From Bursaphelenchus xylophilus (Eukaryota; Nematoda; Chromadorea; Rhabditida; Aphelenchoididae), in assembly GCA_904066235.2 (NCBI GenBank), contig CAJFCV020000001.1, positions 12,023,291 to 12,087,290 of the forward strand: a DNA stretch of 64,000 nucleotides, given 5' to 3'. Under the pieces are notes generated by a model. That model ran no database searches and was not told the DNA's origin. It saw only the letters and a program-made list of their open reading frames with translations. Both the position numbers and the translations under genes were made by a program. Positions 12,000 through 22,770 of the stretch are shown here, in pieces; the first letter of the stretch is position 1; every line of letters starts with the position of its first letter.

Positions 12000-13120
12000 T
12001 CGTTAGCGCATAATATTCAAGTTGGATATGTTTGAAAAAGGCGAATCGTAGGTTCCGCAATTGAATGTTTTCTCTTGACGAAAGCCCGACGCTCCGATGA
12101 AACGTAGCCGCCGGGACGTCGTTATGACAACCAGGAGGACGGAAAAGGGCCCGTTTCGTGGGGGTATGACAACAAATTCGAGGCCGGGTAAACAGCTGAA
12201 CTTGGGCAGGTAATTAGCGGCACATGGCATTCGGGACTTGGCGGAAGTGCAATTTCATTAAGGTAAGGACAATAGAGTGGGGAGAACGTGAAGAACTTGA
12301 TGTACTCTTTGTACTTTAAGTGCGTAGACAGCACTTTTTATGACCGTATAAGGCAAATTATTTGTCGAGTAAAGTCTGACCACTTGGAGTAAATTCCAAA
12401 AATTTTAAGTAATACATAAGTTTCGGGTTTCGCGCCATAGAAGAAAGCGCTTTGACGGATTTTTAGGCTAAGATAACAGCTTGGAAGAACAAGTAGGTGT
12501 GAAGAATCAATTGGCTGCATTTTCGATGATGCTAGATGTCGACATACTGGTGTTTGCAAGACATTTATACTTGGTTCTGAAAGGTTGTATGGGTCTTGCG
12601 GAATTTTTCGAGTTTCCAGGGAAAAATCTTGCCAAATTTTCGCCTTTCCTTAAAGCTTTGCAAGAAAAGTTCAAAAGAAATTTTTTTGGGTCATTGCGTC
12701 AGCGTGTGGTCCAACAAGGCATATTTACGAAAAAAATCGATTTTGAGTTTTTTAGTTTAAAATGACCGTGGACATGTGTTTAACAAACACCCAAAATATT
12801 TTTCCCAAATTCTTCCTTGAAGGTATAAATTTTCACAAATTTGTCTTTTTTGGAATTTTGTGTCTGACGGCATCATAGAAAGGGATAATGAGCCAAAATT
12901 TTGCGTATGTATCTTTATGGCCATTGCGTACTCAATTTTTTGAAAGTTAACTTTCACAGATTACTGTAACGTAAGCATGTTGTAACCAGGTCGATAAAAA
13001 ACGGCCGGAACTCTTCTCCCAAGGCCATTCGGTCGATAGAAAAAGCATAATTTTGCAACAAGAACTGTAAAACACTCGAATAAATGAAAAAAAGAATCTT
13101 TACATAGCTGTCGAATACAC
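12000..13120. other. No confident gene
   Basis: Spacer or intron between the candidate first exon at 13125 and the KATNIP body. Several short frames on both strands lack splice or family support. Confidence 0.4.
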
Positions 13121-13124
13121 TTAC

Positions 13125-13325
13125 GACACGTAGATCCAAGCCGACGATATCCGCTCCGGGTGGACTCGAACCTCCAAGGCCTCCCTCTGCCAAAAGTTTC
13201 GTGCGTGGAACTTTTTCCACTATACTATTTGGTGACGTTTCTCTGGGCCTTTCGGTTCGTCTTTTCTCTCTCTCTCGATTTTTTGTCGGATCTTTCTGTC
13301 GATATTTCTCGTCTCCCAAGACCAT
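13125..13325 (-). CDS. Candidate first exon, possibly KATNIP N-terminus
   Basis: 67 codons from ATG at 13323-13325 to the consensus donor GTC|GTAAGT. The start is rich in charged residues (NREREKRRTERPRE) and the end reads GGLGGSSPPGADIVGLDLR. It is in the same orientation as KATNIP, and N-terminal parts of that family are poorly conserved and charged, so it could be its first exon. No in-phase chain of exons across 12.0-13.1 kb could be built. It abuts a reverse copy of repeat family A. Confidence 0.35.
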
Positions 13326-13391
13326 TCGGCAAAAATGGAAAGCGGATTCCTACTAAATTTTGTACGCTCTTTCAGAATTTGGAGGTCTCAT

Positions 13392-13757
13392 GTTGAAAGC
13401 TCACGGACAGTTCAAACCATTCCCTTGATAGGATAGCTTATCACCTATTTTTAGGTGTTTTACATGCCTCACATCAATAATATCTAGATAAAAGTTACGC
13501 ATCTTCGTTTTTAGCCGCAATTTTTGGTCTTCTATATACTACAGTAACTAAGGGTAAAGAAAACTAACGTTAGTGATAGCTAAAGTTCAAAAAAGAGGGC
13601 ATATTGAAAGTCTTCGCCAAGCCTCCGCCGAGCCTTCGCTGAGCGTCCGTTGACCATCCAACTGCTTCGCCAGGCTTCGCAGGCACTTTCTACAACCGTT
13701 TTTGGAGTATCCACCTGCCCTACGCCTCGTGTCGATCGATTATTTGTTGTCTCGAAC
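13392..13757 (-). repeat. Dispersed repeat family A, copy 4 (reverse)
   Basis: Reverse-strand copy of the repeat at 401, 1985 and 3217. It contains the complements of GTTGGATGGTC, ACTAACGTTAGTTTTC and AGGTGATAAGCTATCCTA. Confidence 0.75.
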
Positions 13758-13884
13758 TGTCGCGACACGATTCTTTTCTTCAAAATTTCCCTATTTGCCG
13801 CTGTAATTTATTTATTTCCCGCTGACGAATATCCAATTTAAAACTATAATAAAAGAAAACAAGCATTTTTCCCATCAAAAAGGT

Positions 13885-15309
13885 CTACGAATGCAAACTT
13901 TCGTAGGTGGGTTGCGGTGGCCCCTTCACGGGGGGATAGCAAGACTTTGCCTTGAAGTCGGGGCTCACCGGATTGGACTGACGACAATTCTCGGTGACCA
14001 AATGCATCGCATCGCGTTGTTGGTAGGACAAGAGCCACTTCATTCCATTCGTGATGAAACATTCTTCTTCAACAGAGAGACAGAGGTCTTTGCGGACGGC
14101 CTGAAATGGAATCATTGAAGTTCGTAGGGGGAGAAATAGGGACTGTACCAAGAGTACCCCCATTTCTAAGCCTAAAGTTTCATTTCCTCAGAATGGGGCA
14201 ATGCGACCATTGCAAAACTCTTTGAAATATCGTCAAGTCTCATGAAAGGTGACCAATGTGACCAAATCGCATAAAAATGGCTGAGTAACAAAGTGTGGAC
14301 GTTTCGAAAAAATGTGACCAATGTGGACAGTTGGCAATTAGATTGGGCCACATAGGGAGCCTTTTCGATTTGGCCACATTTTCTTTGGATTTGTCAAAAA
14401 TTTGGCTTCTTTGGCCATAATTTAAAAGATTTGGCCGTGTTTTTTCAATTTGGCTATTTTTTATAAGACTTGGCCACATTTTTTCAATTTTGCCATATTT
14501 TTTTTGAATTTGTCAAAAATTTAGCATCTTTGGCCACAATTTAAAAGATTTGGCCGTATTTTTTCAACTTGACTATGTTTTATAAAAGTTGGCCACATTT
14601 TTTCGATCTGGCCATATCTTTTTCACTATGAAAAAAAGTTTCGATATGATTCAATTTCCCACCCGAACCTACCAAAACCTTGTCGACATATTTGCGATAC
14701 TCAGCCGTGTAGTTGAACTGGTTCTCGTAGTACTCAATCTGCGCGTTCACTCTCAGCTGTTCCCGAGCATTCGCCGAATAATAACTATTGCAAGCGGCCT
14801 GTTCGCCCGTTCGCAAGCAAAAGTTTTTAACCCAAACGTCAGCGTCCGCCCTGGACATGGCCGTCAGCAGGGTTGGGAGATGCTTGCAGAAGGCGTTGAA
14901 ATTGGCTTCCTTCTGGATGAAAGTGGGGAAGTTCTCGAACCGGAAGTTTCGGTCGATAACCCCCGGATTTGGTGGGCTGATTTCGAAACCTTTGTAGAAC
15001 TGGAACAATGAATATTATGTAAGTAATAACGGGAAAATTCAAGCATTTTGGACTGTCAAATGGATAGTTTTTCAAAGGGCAAAATTTGGGTATGGCCATA
15101 TATAAGGCCGTATAAAAAATTACGATTTTAAAAAAATTTTTGGAAGTTTTACCTTCAAAAAATCTCAAAATAAAAATAAATCACTACAGGAACTTGGCCG
15201 TAAAAAATTTGCCTCAATTGAACGTATTTTTATACTCCTAACTTACCACAGAGTCAACTGTCATCACCAGGCATGCCGCCAACAACTCTCTGATACCCAT
15301 ATTGACCAT
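13885..15309 (-). CDS. Secreted seven-cysteine protein, paralogue A
   Basis: Three exons on the minus strand: 15247-15309, 14673-14999 and 13885-14100 (stop 13885-13887). All junctions are phase 0; the product is 201 aa. Exon 1 encodes a signal peptide (MVNMGIRELLAACLVMTVDS), so the product should enter the secretory pathway. Exon 2 is 327 nt, as in B and C, and begins FYKGFEI; it carries FRFENFPTFI, AMSRADADVW and FCLRTGEQAAC. Exon 3 has LCLSVEEECF, ENCRQ and KSCY. The mature protein has seven cysteines at positions shared with the two neighbours. I do not recognise the family, and no catalytic motif is visible. Exon 3 ends in a Pro-rich tail. Intron 2 holds a 122-bp tandem repeat. Confidence 0.85.
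14385..14630. repeat. 122-bp tandem repeat, two copies, in intron 2 of paralogue A
   Basis: The string ATTTGTCAAAAATTT.GC.TC followed by AAAAGATTTGGCCGT recurs after about 122 bp, with TTGGCCACATTTTTTC between. TTGGCCAC-type words recur from about 14,340 to 14,620. Confidence 0.6.
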
Positions 15310-16845
15310 ATTTGTTAACCACCGGCTCTCTAATCAGCCTAAAAAACTTCTCAAATTATTGTATTTTAGATATCAGTCCGTCGGGAAAATAATGAACACT
15401 TGTGTCGCGACAAAATCAGATTTCTCTTCACTCCCACGACCTCCAAACGATACTGTATTCCAAGTATAAAACACAATTCCGACTGTTCGGCCATTCTTTA
15501 AAAAGACAGATTTGTTCCGTACAACGTTTTATGACCATCGTAAATACGACAATTTCGGTTTGTTATGTTAATTCGCTCCATTGTGATCGTAGGTATATGG
15601 CGATTTCTTGCGGCTCAGATTATTCAAAAGTCTGTGGAGGGATTTGCATTGAGGCGTCAGCCAGTCGCAACGCTTTGCAGCCGAGATATTCAGCAATATT
15701 TTGTGGTGGAGAGAGTATCAGAAAAGCGGAGTGCGGCCAGAGTTTAATACACTTTTTTGGTCGTATCTTGTCAAGTCATGGATGCAATAGATTTTGCGTG
15801 CAAGCATTAGACTCTATGGTAGAAATAGGTGTGAAACAAGTCAGTGTACTACGTACTGTACTTCTCATGCAAAACATATGCCAGATTCCCAGCTTGCGCT
15901 TTACAGAAAATATTGATTTTGAGTCCAAAAATTGGCAAAAGTTAGGAGAGTTAGTCCCATTTTTGCAAAGTTTATGTGTAAAAATCTCAGCCCTATTTCC
16001 AGCGGAGAGAAAACGTCTCAAAAAAATTGAATTTTTGTAGGAGAGGAGACCTGATGGAGGCATGGCAAAATCTCCGGTTTTCCTTCTAACCGCTCTCTGA
16101 ATTTTGCACACTCTCTCATTGACAATGACCGCTAGCAATTTACCTCGCAAAGCACAAACTGGAACTTTTAAAAATCTCTCACTATGTACAGTGACAGGCC
16201 TAATCCAGTGGCAAAAAAACGTACCATTTTGCATCCAGAAAGCCTCAAAAATGTGGCAAAATGCAAGGGCGCGCCCTTTCCCTCACAAAAAGAGCGACAG
16301 CGCTTTTGAAATCGGAGTTTTTTCACTTGGAGAAAGGGGTACTTTTCTGTATTTTTGGTACTTCCCGGATGCAAAACGGTACGTTTTTTGCCACTGGATC
16401 AGGTCACTCACTCACTGTACAAGGTGATTTAAAAAATGGACAATTTTTCAAGTCTGTGAATCCCACTACGAATACCGCAGTTAGGAGAAAGAAAAATGGT
16501 TTTCTAATGGTCAACTGTCCTGCTTAATCGCAGTCATTTCAGTTTTTTTTTTATTAATATGTTTGTTGAGCGGCTGATACGAGCCAAAATGTTAGGCCAA
16601 TCCATTTTCTGACCACTAGAAACGGCGTCGATTATTTACCCAACTTACAATGGCTTCTCTGTAGAGCAAGCACTTACAAATCTCGGCTAATCGTAGGAAT
16701 TTTCAAATTTTAAGGGTCTTTTGTCCAATTTTTTGCCAAATCTCCAAAAAAAGCCTTTCTCTGAAAGCAAATTACATAATAGGTACTGTTTGAAATGTCA
16801 CACTCATGTCGCTGCCGATTTATCGAATAAAAACTTTTTCAACTT
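15310..16845. other. Intergenic region with repeats
   Basis: Contains a half-copy of the CCGTCGGGAAAATAATG MITE terminus (15373-15415), a diverged Harbinger-like segment (about 15756-16170) and a complete mariner-type MITE (16189-16417). No gene is supported. Confidence 0.5.
16189..16417. mobile_element. Mariner-type MITE, family M, copy 1
   Basis: 229 bp, flanked by TA, with termini CAGTGACAGGCCTAATCCAG and CCACTGGATCAGGTC..CACTG. It is palindromic: CCATTTTGCATCC..GAAG recurs inverted as TTCCCGGATGCAAAACGG. No ORF. Confidence 0.85.
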
Positions 16846-19800
16846 TTATGATTCAAGTTTCTGGAAAGGATTGAGTGCCGCCAACGGCTCATAGCAAGTC
16901 TTCTTTGCAAAGTTCAGCTGAACCGGTCGTCGATGCCAACAATCTTCGGTGGTCAGCCGCATTTGGTCTCGTTCGGCCGAGGTCAGAGTGAATTTGAAGC
17001 CATTGCTGACATAGCATTCCTCAGCAATTGACAAGCATTTTGTTGCGCGGATCTCCTAAAAAAAGAATCGTTAAGAAAAGTTACAGTTTTGCAAGGAAAG
17101 GGTTAGAATGTCGGCTCTCATATTTCAATCTCTTCAATGCAACTTGTTGTAAATTGAGATGAATCTTTTTTAACACCAGTCTGTCGGGAAAATAATATGA
17201 ATTTGTCGCAGCAAAGTGTCCTGTCGCACATCAAATCTCCAGCCGTCGCTAGCAGTTACGAAGCAATAATCAGCGTTTTAAGGCGCCATGAATCTACATT
17301 ATTTTCCCGACAGACTATTACATGCTAAATTCTAGCGTATTGTAGAAAAAACGGAGAGCTTTACTCTAAAAGTTGGGCTAAAATTTAATGACTATTTGCA
17401 ATTTTATGCATGAAGATTTTTAGCCCTACGGAAATAAGGGACTGTTTTTTCAAAAGATAACTTTTTTCGTGCATAGTTTACAGTGATAAGAGGCCAACGT
17501 TTCCACAAAAAATCAGTTTTTTCAATGACTGGCAAACAGATGGCCAAACGCGTTTCTCTTTGACCGCTCTCCGTATTTCGCGAGCTCTCTCGACCGCAAA
17601 GATCGTTGAATATTTCGGGGGCTCTTGCAAAAGGCGGGTTAAACTTTTGAGAAATCGATATACGGCCTATCCGCAATTTGTGTGCAAAATTTAAAAAAAA
17701 AAACGCGCGTCGGACTTTGAACGCTTCCCTTGTTAACACAATGAGCTTAAAACACGATTTTTGAGTCACTGCGTCAGCCAGTAGTGGGGCCCGGTCTTAG
17801 GAAAAAATCGATTTTGAGATTTTTGGCTTAAAATAGTCGGTAGCACTTGTGGAAGAAAAGCGAAAAATATTTTTGCCCAATTGTGCCCGGAAGGCATATT
17901 TTTTTACAAAAAACGTTTTTACACTTCAAAGCCTCTGGAGGCCGATGTGATCCGACCACAGAGATTAAACCGGGCATACAGGGGTTTTTGACACCCAGGA
18001 ATCTGAAAATCGTAGCATTTTTACCGTCAGATTACTGTAACATGGTCATACTGTAATCCGGTCGATAAAAATCGACGATAACTTCTTTAGATCAAAAATG
18101 CCACAGGATTTTATTGCAGATTCGGAATCAGCATAAAATTCTGCTTCGGATACATGTAAAATATGTTCTAAATTCCGTGGCCCAACCTCTGTAGTATAGT
18201 GGTTGTGCGCCAGGATTATCAATCTGGCGACCCAGGTTCGATTCCCGGTGGCTGAAAATGGCAGAAAATGGACTATAAAAGGGCGGAAACTTGGAAAAAA
18301 GGGAAAATAAATTACAGAAAATTAATTCTATGCTACTTAGGAGCAGTTTAAAAGTTTTTGCAAGAATTCCGCATAAATTACGGTTTTTATGGAAAACGCC
18401 TCACAGCATTCGTAAGATCGCCCCAAATGGCAACTAAAGAGTTGTGGTGAATCTACATAACGCTTGCTATCCAATGTTCATCATATCCGCCGAGGAATGC
18501 AATATAAAACAAAATAAAACAGTTGTTTAATTTTCAGATGGAAGCACGCATGTTACAGCCCCGTAGTTTAGCCTCTGTTCCTTACCAACTGAGTCTTCAT
18601 GTAGATTTACCATTAGAGCGTCCACGCGCTCCGTTTTTCGTGGGATGCGCAAGACGGCCTAAGTTATACAAGCTGTGTTATCCCGGTGCGGTTAGGGAAC
18701 CTTATATGACTTTTTGTGAATCTTATATGACTTTTTGGTCAAATATTGTCCGGTTCGATAAACCTCGGCCGCAGCTCGCCTTCTAAAAATCCCGAATTTG
18801 AAAGAAAACCCAGGCTATCCCAAAAATTTAACCAAATAAGCAAAAATGGACTTATTTTCGTAGTAGGAAGCCTCAGTAACCTCTTCTGTAAATTTTAACC
18901 AGATTGCTCCACTTTCCGGCAAGCTATAAGGCGTTTTCCATAAAAACCGTAATTTATGCGGAATTCTTGCAAAAACTTTTAAACTGCTCCTAAGTAGCAT
19001 AAAATTAATTTTCTGTAATTTACTTTCCCTTTTTTCCAAGTTTCCGCCCTTTTATAGTCCATTTTCTGCCATTTTCAGCCACCGGGAATCGAACCTGGGT
19101 CGCCAGATTGATAATCCTGGCGCACAACCACTATACTACAGAGGTTGGGCCACGGAATTTAGAACATATTTTACATGTAGCCGAAGCAGAATTTTATGCT
19201 GATTCCGAATCTGCAATAAAATCCTGTGGCATTTTTGATCTAAAGAAGTTATCGTCGATTTTTATCGACCGGATTACAGTATGACCATGTTACAGTAATC
19301 TGACGGTAAAAATGCTACGATTTTCAGATTCCTGGGTGTCAAAAACCCCCTGTATGCCCGGTTTAATCTCTGTGGTCGGATCACATCGGCCTCCAGTGGC
19401 TTTGAAGTGTAAAAACGTATTTTGTAAAAAAATATGCCTTCCGGGCACAATTGGGCAAAAATATTTTTCGCTTTTCTTCCACAAGTGCTACCGACTATTT
19501 TAAGCCAAAAATCTCAAAATCGATTTTTTCCTAACAATAAGACCACCGCTGGTGCCCTGACTCAAAAATCGTGTTTTAAAAGTAAAAATACGGCCACGGA
19601 ATTGATCCAGTGGCAAAAAAACATACCATTTTGCGTCCGGGAAGTATCAAAAAATGTGGCAAAATGCCTCCCTCTCCAGCTAAAAAACCTCCGTTTTGAA
19701 GAGCACGTCCCTTACCTCTCAAAATTGCGGACGCGTGAAATCGGAGTTTTTTCAGTTGGAGAGGGAAGCATTTTGCCACATTTTTGATACTTCCCGGATG

Positions 19801-20278
19801 CAAAATGGTACGTTTATTGCCACTGGGTCAGGTCCGCCACTGTACGTAAATTACCTGCAGCTCGCTCATCGTTTTCTTTTGATCCGCCGTATATCCCAGA
19901 TTCCCCTCGTAATATTCGATGGTCGCATTGACCAGTTGAATTCTGTTGTTTTCGTCGCTGAAATACGTATTGCAAGCGTCTTGTTCCCCGTAATCTCTAC
20001 AAAAATTTCTGGCCCATTTCTCGGCGTCCGCACGACTCATGTCGTTGAAGAAGTGCGGCATAAAGTTGCACCATTCCTTGAAATTGTCCTCGTTTTTTAT
20101 CAACGCCGGAAAGTTTTCGAAGCGATAGCTTCGGTCGATAATTCCACTGCCCAGATCGGGGATTTGAATGCCTTTGTACACCTGGAAAATGGGCTTCCGA
20201 ATGAGCGGGTACTTTACTCACAACCGCATCAATTTTGGGGACAAAAGATGCCAAAATAAAGGCAAAGAAAAAAGTCAT
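16846..20278 (-). CDS. Secreted seven-cysteine protein, paralogue B
   Basis: Exons: 20222-20278 (signal peptide MTFFFAFILASFVPKIDA), 19855-20181 (327 nt, beginning VYKGIQIPDLG) and 16846-17055 (EIRATKCLSIAEEC, ending QKLES). Junctions are phase 0 and the product is 197 aa. It shares YRFENFPALI, MSRADAEKW, FCRDYGEQDAC, EYYEGNLGYTAD, EDCWH and KTCY with A and C. The seven cysteines are conserved. Intron 2 is about 2.8 kb because it holds a 1.8-kb foldback, a mariner MITE, another MITE and a Harbinger-like fragment. Assigning the distant exon 3 to this gene rests on gene order: there are three of each exon and none is left over. Function unknown. Confidence 0.8.
17177..17317. mobile_element. Short MITE with CAGTCTGTCGGGAAAATAAT ends
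   Basis: About 140 bp. Inverted ends CAGTCTGTCGGGAAAATAAT and ATTATTTTCCCGACAGACT bound a sequence without an ORF. A half-copy of the terminus is at 15373. It is in intron 2 of paralogue B. Confidence 0.8.
17410..17735 (+). repeat. Harbinger-like MITE fragment
   Basis: Diverged right-hand portion of the 8863-9310 element: AGTTTACAGTGATAAGAGG, GACCGCTCTCCGTATTTCGC, GAGCTCTCTCGACCGC, ending GAACGCTTCCCTTGTTA. Confidence 0.55.
18185..18255 (+). other. tRNA-like sequence (degenerate, Asp-like D arm)
   Basis: TAGTATAGTGG matches the A box and D arm of tRNA-Asp, and GGTTCGATTCC is a perfect B box. The anticodon stem CCAGG/TCTGG forms but encloses eight bases instead of seven. The acceptor stem barely pairs and the T stem has one mismatch. 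So this is a tRNA-derived promoter-bearing sequence, probably not a working tRNA. Confidence 0.6.
19075..19145 (-). other. tRNA-like sequence, second arm
   Basis: Reverse-strand copy of the sequence at 18185-18255, in the opposite arm of the foldback, with the same eight-base anticodon loop and B box. Confidence 0.6.
19591..19842. mobile_element. Mariner-type MITE, family M, copy 2
   Basis: 252 bp, TA on both sides. The inside is inverted: CCATTTTGCGTCCGGGAAG on the left, CTTCCCGGATGCAAAATGG on the right. It begins 12 bp inside the intron after the donor of exon 2 of paralogue B. Confidence 0.85.
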
Positions 20279-20539
20279 CGTCGTGGGTATAAAATGACAA
20301 GAGTCTTCTTTTAACCGTGTTCTTTTTTTATCATGAAAATTCTTGGTCATAAAGATTTTATTCTCGTTTTTTATTGTTTTCCAGCTCAATACATGGAAGT
20401 GGGAAGGAATTTGATTATGCAACGGCAACAAAAGAAGGACCAAGAGGCAATACGGTAGAAGGGCGTTTGCCTTTTCAATGTTTTACGCGTATCTTGTGCT
20501 GGATGCAAAACAAATTTTAGCATAATTTTCTTACAGAGA

Positions 20540-20611
20540 TATAACGAAGGGACTCTGGGATATACAGCGGATCAAAACAAAACGATTAGCGAGCTGCAGG
20601 TAATTTACGTA
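20540..20611 (+). pseudogene. Inverted fragment of paralogue B exon 2
   Basis: The plus strand reads YNEGTLGYTADQNKTISELQ and then the same donor and intron start (GTAATTTACGTACAG) as paralogue B has on the minus strand (YYEGNLGYTADQKKTMSELQ). A related MITE follows immediately in both places. This is therefore a small inverted duplication of exon end, intron start and MITE. It lies just upstream of exon 1 of paralogue B. Confidence 0.8.
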
Positions 20612-20864
20612 CAGTAGCCTGAGCCAGTGACAAAAAACAAAAGTTTTGCTTCCGGGAAGTATCGAAAATGTAGCAAAATACCTCCCTTTCCAAGTAAAAA
20701 AAGACTCCGATTTCAAAAAGCGCGCCAGCTCTTTTTGTGAGGGAAAAGGCGCGCCCTTAAAAACGGAGTCTTTTTTAGTTGGAGGAAGGTATTTTGCAAC
20801 ATTTTTTGATACTTCCCAGATGCAAAATGGTATGTTCTTTACCACTGGATCAGATCCGTCATTG
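20612..20864. mobile_element. Mariner-type MITE, family M, copy 3
   Basis: 253 bp with TA flanks and the family M palindrome (CTTCCGGGAAGTATC and GATACTTCCCAGATGC). It was carried along with the inverted exon fragment just before it. Confidence 0.8.
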
Positions 20865-21213
20865 TATGACGCTTTTCTAGGTCAGGATTCCTGGAAAAAG
20901 TTTGCGTTTAGCCGGCCCTCTACATTTCGTATGCTCTCTTGCAAAAAATGATATAACTCGGCTGCCGTTGGAAAGCTTGAACTAAAATTTTCAGGAAATA
21001 ATTTATGACTAATTAAGAGTCTACGTGCGAAATTTAGAGCCTGTCCTGAAAAACTTCCCTTAAATATTTCACAATTTTTGTAGAGATCTTGAACTAAAAA
21101 GTTTCCGAAAAATTCAGTATTTTTTTAAATTTTTTCCAATAAAATCCCATCCTGAATATATATAACTGCTTTATTGCCGTGTCCTTGCTATAAAAATCAA
21201 TTCAAAGTAGGTT

Positions 21214-22390
21214 CTACGAAGTTAGTTGCTGGAATGTGGGGAGTTTCGCGACTTGGTTGTCGGGCACATCATAACAGGTCTTCTGGGCAAAGTTTGGCTT
21301 CAACGGGAGTCTTTGTTTGCAGTTCTCGAAGGTCAAGTGCATTTTGTGACGCTCGTCGGAGCTGAGAGTGTATTTGAGGCCTTGCGTGATATAACATTCC
21401 TCGGCAATCGAGATGCATTGGTCTCTGCGGATTCGCTGAAAGATCATTTTTTGAAAGAAATATGTTTGCAAATTTTGACACGAAAAGTTTCATCCTTATT
21501 TTTATAATAAAGTGTGTAATGTGTCCACAAAAAAATCATTTTTGTCCAAGCGAAACCAGTAAAGAAAGGGCCAAAAAAAGTGTTTTTCTCTCTGATAACT
21601 CTCCACGTTTCGCATCATCTCTCGACCGGCAAGATTGTTGAAAACCTCGGCTGTGCTTGCAAAGTGTAAACTAATACTTTTAGAGATTGATAAGTGGCCT
21701 ATGCCCGACGTATGTGCCAAATATAAAACAAATCTCTGCGTTGCATTGAAAAGCCTTATTTGTCACCTATTTTTATATTTCCCTCCATAACGCGGTTACT
21801 TCTGCATAACGCGATCTCCAAATCCGGCAATAGCCTCACGGAGCCATTGTCTTCAAGCACTCAAAATTTCATAAAAATCGCTTCTGCCGTATTTGAGATA
21901 TTTCTATTTGAATCCCCTCCAAACTCACTTGAATCTCCTCCATATTCCTCCTCAAATCATCCGTATAATTGAAGAAGTTCTCGTAGTATTCAACTGTAGC
22001 CTCCACTTCCTTTTGCTTCTTTGCTTCGTCCGCAAAATACGTGTTGCAAGCGTCGGCTTCTCCGTGAAGCGCGCAGAATTTGATGACATATTTTTGGGCA
22101 TCAGCTCTGCTCATTTGATTGAAAATTTTTGGCAAATTCTGGCAAAATTCGTTGAAATTTTGCTCGCTTTTGATGAGTGCAGGAAAGTTTTCGAATCTAT
22201 AGCTCCGATCGACGATTCCATTGCCAATGTCGGGGATCTGCACCCCTTTGTAGGTCTAAAATTGCAAGTTTTTCGACACAAAGTTATGCAAAAGTTTTTA
22301 AAATTTCGATAATTTTTCAAATCCGCCCAAAAAACTTACCACAGCCGACACGCCGAGGATAAAACCAAAGACGCCCACCAGGAACAGCAT
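21214..22390 (-). CDS. Secreted seven-cysteine protein, paralogue C
   Basis: Exons: 22340-22390 (signal peptide MLFLVGVFGFILGVSA), 21929-22255 (327 nt, beginning TYKGVQIPDIG) and 21214-21435 (RIRRDQCISIAEEC, ending FQQLTS). All junctions are phase 0; the product is 199 aa. Shared motifs are YRFENFPALI, QMSRADAQKY, FCALHGEADAC, EYYENFFNYTDD, ENCKQ and KTCYD. It is the most upstream of three head-to-tail copies. C is closer to B than to A in exon 2. Intron 2 contains a Harbinger-like fragment. Family and function are unknown; a secreted extracellular or excretory role is inference from the signal peptide and cysteine count. Confidence 0.87.
21480..21757 (+). repeat. Harbinger-like MITE fragment
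   Basis: Diverged copy of the 8863-9310 family (GAAAAGTTTCATCC, AACTCTCCACGTTTCGC, CTAATACTTTTAGAGATTG) in intron 2 of paralogue C. Confidence 0.5.
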
Positions 22391-22770
22391 ACTGGGCAAC
22401 AATGCGGGTGATAAAACCGGAATTTATACTCGAGCTGGCAACATTGATATGCAAACCAAAGCGGGAGGGGGTTTACGAGCGTGTCAATTGATGATTTATG
22501 CATCAGGAAATCGTTAAATTCTTCTGGAACCTTTGCTTGCACTTCTTTTTGTTGTCGAAATCAGGAAGTTGGAGAGTCATTGGTGAGCTTAATAATAAGT
22601 GACACTCAGATTTTCTCAGACTCTCTGTGGAATTTGCATACAAATCGGGTCTAGACCACATATGAATCCCTGAAAATATTAGCCCGAAACATGCAGAGAC
22701 ACTCCGGATATTCAACCATCTTTTTCAACGAGAGTCTACGCAAAACATAGAGGGTGGTCCGAGAGAAAAA

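Larger units (their letters stand above)
17747..19579. mobile_element. Large foldback element carrying a tRNA-like sequence in each arm
   Basis: Two inverted arms, 17747-18400 and 18930-19579 (about 650 bp each), are nearly identical over their length and flank a 529-bp centre. Ends are TTAAAACACGATTTTTGAG and its complement. Each arm holds a tRNA-derived stretch with a perfect B box. No transposase frame was seen. It lies inside intron 2 of paralogue B. It is either a foldback transposon or a recent inverted duplication of a tRNA-derived SINE-like unit. Confidence 0.85.

Noticed and set aside
18185..18255. Functional tRNA gene
   Set aside because: Eight-base anticodon loop and unpaired acceptor stem; tRNA-derived repeat instead.
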